Positions 61,362-64,000 of a stretch of 64,000 nucleotides of DNA are shown in pieces; the stretch's first letter is position 1; each line of letters opens with the position of its first letter. A program made the translations under genes and the position numbers. Below the pieces are notes generated by a model. That model worked only from the letters and a program-made list of their open reading frames with translations, did not search any database and was not told the DNA's origin. The stretch comes from Perlucidibaca aquatica (lineage in GTDB: Bacteria; Pseudomonadota; Gammaproteobacteria; Pseudomonadales; Moraxellaceae), in assembly GCF_001676655.1 (NCBI RefSeq), contig NZ_LZDB01000002.1, forward strand, positions 620,001-684,000, written 5' to 3'.

Positions 61362-62747
61362 ATGCCAGGGTTAACCACGAATGGCCTAGGCTCCGGCTTA
61401 GACGTGAATAGTTTGGTGACGCAATTGGTGCAGGCAGAACGTGCGCCAACGGCTAACCGAATTACGGCACGTGAAAGTAAAGTGCAGTCTCGACTCTCCG
61501 CATATGGTGGGTTGCGGGCCACGGTGGCCGAATTTCAAGACACCCTGAAAAAGTTGCAAAGTGAAGCCGTGTTTAAGGCAAGAACGGCACAAGTGAGTAA
61601 CGAGAGTTTAGTGAAGGCCAGTGCTAGCCCACAGGCAACGCCGGGCACTTACAACCTGTCTGTTGAAAGCCTAGCGAGCACACAAAAACTCGCTTCGGGT
61701 GCCTTTCTCAGTGGCTCAAGTGCTGTCGGCACAGGGCGATTAGATATTAGTGCCGGGACGAGTAACTTCAGCGTCACTATCACGGCGGGTAATGACTCAT
61801 TAAGCAGTATTCGCGATGCCATTAATACCGCATCGGGAAATCCAGGCATTCGCGCCACGATTGTGACAGCAAGTACGGGCAGTCATTTGGTGTTAACTGC
61901 AGCAGGCAGTGGCAGCGCACAAGGCATCACTCTAAACGCCGTGACCACGCCACCCGGCGATACCGGCGACCTGAGCTTACTCAACTACAACCCCAGTGCT
62001 GGCAGTAACCCCATGACGGTGAAGTCGCCCGCTGCGGATGCCCGAATTTTGCTCGATGGCTTTAGTATTACCTCGCCAACAAATACGTTTAGCCAGGCGG
62101 TTGAAGGGGTTACGTTGGTCGTCGCGAAAGCATCCCCCGGTGAGAATGTCACGATCAATGTGAATGCCGACAAAACCACAACGCGCACGGCGATTGACCA
62201 ATTTGTTGCGGGCTATAACAAGTTGCAGACCCAGATTAATAGCCTGACGGCATATAACCCAACGACCCAGGTGGCCGGTCAGTTACAGGGCGATGCCGTC
62301 ACTCAGCGTCTCGCCAGTACCTTAAAAAATGAAATTAATAACGCCTTAGCTGGCGCAGCCTTAGACCTCGATAGTCTCGCCGAGTTAGGTATTAGTAGTC
62401 AGGCCAAAAACGGGCTGCTCACGGTGAATGCCACACGAATGGATGCCGTGTTAACAACTCGTATGAGTGATGTCACCGCGCTATTTAGTGGCACGAATGG
62501 TTTGGCGGCGCGGTTCGCACAAACGATGGATGGCTACTCGAGTAGTACCGGTGTGATTGAAAGTCGTAGCAGCAGTTTACGCGGTGAAGCTAAGTCACTG
62601 GCGGCACAAAAGCAGGCTTTGGAGTTACGTATGACGGCAGTGGAATCACGTTACCGTAAACAATTCACGGAATTAGATTCGCTGTTATCCGGCTTTGCCA
62701 GTACCAGCTCATTTTTAACGCAACAACTCGCAAAATTATCGTCATGA
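61362..62747 (+). CDS. fliD: Filament cap protein FliD
   Basis: 461 aa: TTNGLGSGLDVNSLVTQLVQAERAPTANRITARESKVQSRLSAYGGLRATVAEFQDTLKKL at the N terminus, FliD_C with ASPGENVTINVNADKTTTRTAIDQFVAGYNKLQTQINSLTAYN, and a C-terminal coiled coil (RYRKQFTELDSLLSGFASTSSFLTQQLAKLSS). It caps the filament and adds flagellin. Confidence 0.98.
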   Translation: MPGLTTNGLGSGLDVNSLVTQLVQAERAPTANRITARESKVQSRLSAYGGLRATVAEFQDTLKKLQSEAVFKARTAQVSNESLVKASASPQATPGTYNLSVESLASTQKLASGAFLSGSSAVGTGRLDISAGTSNFSVTITAGNDSLSSIRDAINTASGNPGIRATIVTASTGSHLVLTAAGSGSAQGITLNAVTTPPGDTGDLSLLNYNPSAGSNPMTVKSPAADARILLDGFSITSPTNTFSQAVEGVTLVVAKASPGENVTINVNADKTTTRTAIDQFVAGYNKLQTQINSLTAYNPTTQVAGQLQGDAVTQRLASTLKNEINNALAGAALDLDSLAELGISSQAKNGLLTVNATRMDAVLTTRMSDVTALFSGTNGLAARFAQTMDGYSSSTGVIESRSSSLRGEAKSLAAQKQALELRMTAVESRYRKQFTELDSLLSGFASTSSFLTQQLAKLSS

Positions 62748-62750
62748 GCG

Positions 62751-62777
62751 TCAAGTTTTCTTTGCCAGCGCCGATAA
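62751..62777 (+). promoter_or_regulatory. Sigma-28 (FliA) promoter of fliS
   Basis: TCAA (then GTTT)-N15 total-GCCGATAA has a perfect -10 and 3 of 4 in the -35 core, exact spacer. It begins 4 bp past the fliD stop and 64 bp before fliS, so fliS-fliT and the last gene can be made independently of fliD. Confidence 0.85.
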
Positions 62778-62814
62778 AGCTAACAGGTACAACGGGCTGG
62801 CAAGGGGAATAATC

Positions 62815-63270
62815 ATGAAGTCTGCAAATGCATTTGGCGCTAAGGCTTATGCCGATATCAATCGACATGCCAACGTGGAAGCGGCCAGCCCACATCGATT
62901 AATTCAAATGCTGTTTGACGGCGCGTTGGACCGTATCGCGAAAGCGCAGGGTCATATTGAGCGTCGCGACATTGCGGCCAAAGGCCACGACATTGGGCGT
63001 GCCATTGGGATTGTAGAGGGGCTACGCATGAGCCTGGATCGCTCCGTTCAGCATCCACTGACGCAACAGCTAGACCAACTCTATGACTATATTTGCCGAT
63101 GCCTATTGCGCGCCAATTTAGAAAGTGACTCGTCATTGTTAGCGGAGTCCGCGGGCTTACTGCGAGAAATCAAATCGGCCTGGGATGCCATTCCCGAAGG
63201 GTATCGTCATGGGGTGCCTGTAGCGGCCATGACAGGTGATGACAGCCGCATTGCCATGGGAGCACGATAA
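62815..63270 (+). CDS. fliS: Flagellin export chaperone FliS
   Basis: 151 aa helical protein: GAKAYADINRHANVEAASPHRLIQMLFDGALDRIAKAQGHIERRDIAAKGHDIGRAIGIVEGLRMSLD, and YDYICRCLLRANLESDSSLLAESAGLLREIKSAWDAIP. It binds the flagellin C terminus to prevent early polymerisation. Its stop shares a base with the fliT start (TAATG). Confidence 0.97.
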   Translation: MKSANAFGAKAYADINRHANVEAASPHRLIQMLFDGALDRIAKAQGHIERRDIAAKGHDIGRAIGIVEGLRMSLDRSVQHPLTQQLDQLYDYICRCLLRANLESDSSLLAESAGLLREIKSAWDAIPEGYRHGVPVAAMTGDDSRIAMGAR

Positions 63271-63623
63271 TGAAACCGGCCGATATCATTCATTTTCCAC
63301 GCCCAGCTTCAGAACAACGCCTGACCTGGAATGCCCTGTTAGCCATGACCCATGATTTGCTCGAGAGCGCGAAGCGAGGTGATTGGACTGCTGCCCTCAG
63401 CATTCAGCAGCAGCGTCGCCCCTTGTTAGAACATTATTTCCAGTCACACCCCGAGCTCATCGATAAAAAATCATTGGCCGATGGCATTCGTGTCATGCTC
63501 AATCTGGATGCCGAAGTCGCCGTGCTTGCTGCCGATCAGCAAGCCATTATTCGTCAAGAGGCGAGTAACAACTATATGGCGGGTGCGGTGGCGCAAGTGT
63601 ATTTACGTCATCAAGGTTTGTAA
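63270..63623 (+). CDS. fliT: FliT-like flagellar chaperone
   Basis: 117 aa all-helical protein (LTWNALLAMTHDLLESAKRGDWTAALSIQQQRRPLLEHYFQSHP). Position after fliS and the WxxALSIQQQRRPLLE segment match FliT-type proteins, which chaperone the cap FliD. Sequence conservation in this family is low, so the name rests partly on context. Confidence 0.78.
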   Translation: MKPADIIHFPRPASEQRLTWNALLAMTHDLLESAKRGDWTAALSIQQQRRPLLEHYFQSHPELIDKKSLADGIRVMLNLDAEVAVLAADQQAIIRQEASNNYMAGAVAQVYLRHQGL

Positions 63624-63655
63624 TTTTGAGGCCCAGCCTACTCAGGAGTCGCTCC

Positions 63656-64000
63656 ATGGATGTCATTGAAACAAACCCTGTGACGCCGGTAGCCACCGAT
63701 CTGGCCGACACCATTTGCCTAGAAGGTGTTCTGCCTGTGGCTTGGGCTGCCATGCCCGCAGGCTTTACCGACCACGAGTTCAGTGCCATGCATGAGGGCA
63801 ACCTGATGTTGCTGAATGCCATTGCGGTGATTGATCAGCCCCAGGCTCATGACGGCGATGAGAGTGGCCTGCTGCATCAGGACATGTTTCGTATTGAAGC
63901 CAAACTGGATCTCTTAACCAGCTTAGTCACCCGCCTGTTGGATAAATATGCCTTAGTGCCGCCACTGGCTTCGGTCAGGCTGACCGCGCGCCAATTTCTC
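63656..64000 (+). CDS. PilZ-like c-di-GMP-related protein (5' part, runs off the window)
   Basis: 115 codons are visible from ATG 63656 (CAGGAG ribosome site, 8 nt) to the window end. It contains an N-terminal LPVAWAAMPAGFTDHEFSAMHEGNLMLLNAI, then a helix MFRIEAKLDLLTSLVTRLLDKYALVPP. Genes in this spot after fliT in xanthomonads encode PilZ-domain proteins with the same EAKLDLLT helix. The c-di-GMP-binding RxxxR and D/NxSxxG motifs would lie beyond the visible part, so the domain is inferred. Confidence 0.55.
   Translation, partial: MDVIETNPVTPVATDLADTICLEGVLPVAWAAMPAGFTDHEFSAMHEGNLMLLNAIAVIDQPQAHDGDESGLLHQDMFRIEAKLDLLTSLVTRLLDKYALVPPLASVRLTARQFL

Noticed and set aside
1-64000. CRISPR array
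   Set aside because: No regularly spaced direct repeats were seen anywhere in the window.

Overview
The window looks like chromosome of a motile, polarly flagellated gammaproteobacterium with moderate GC. The gene families and the order fliLMNOPQR-flhB-flhA-flhF-fleN-fliA-motC-motD, then flgNM-flgA/flgBCDEFGHIJKL-fliC-flaG-fliD-fliS-fliT-PilZ, are of the Pseudomonas/Xanthomonas type. Genus and species cannot be fixed from this sequence. Placement near the Xanthomonadales or Nevskiales is inference only.

Positions 1-17,020 are ordinary chromosomal housekeeping and catabolic genes. They comprise an acyl-CoA dehydrogenase/MtnK/nitronate monooxygenase/nitroreductase/thioesterase operon, two TetR regulators (one paired with an Old Yellow Enzyme, nemR-nemA), an ATP-NAD-kinase-like protein, the ybbP-ybbA exporter divergent from tesA, htpX with a readable sigma-32 promoter, alaA, msrB, a glutathione peroxidase, an SDR enzyme, panE and a tRNA-Glu.

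Positions about 17,030-25,540 are an accessory region. It holds a large DUF6351 lipoprotein, an IS3-family element whose orfA carries an in-frame amber codon and which truncates a small gene, AT-rich gene debris, a stand-alone AAA-ATPase/TOPRIM (OLD-like) gene, a Baeyer-Villiger-type monooxygenase, a BrnT/BrnA toxin-antitoxin pair with a clear inverted-repeat operator, and another gene remnant. Hemolysin III and GST genes then lead into the motility block.

Positions 27,000-64,000 are one nearly continuous chemotaxis and flagellar superlocus. It starts with cheY, a CheX-like gene, cheA, cheW, a PAS-containing receptor with a CheR-docking tail, cheR, cheD and cheB. The export apparatus, the flagellar regulators and stators, the anti-sigma factor/chaperone pair and the complete rod-ring-hook operon follow. 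The block ends with flagellin, cap and chaperones, and a gene of a PilZ-like type that runs off the end.

Regulatory logic can be read directly. Three near-consensus sigma-54 sites precede fliL, flgA and flgB. Four sigma-28 (FliA) sites with exactly 15-nt spacers precede cheY, flgM, fliC and fliS. This gives a two-tier cascade in which sigma-54 drives the basal body, hook and FliA, and FliA drives chemotaxis, flagellin, FlgM and the late chaperones. No cheZ is visible; the CheX-like protein between cheY and cheA carries most of a CheC/CheX phosphatase motif and is the best candidate for that role.
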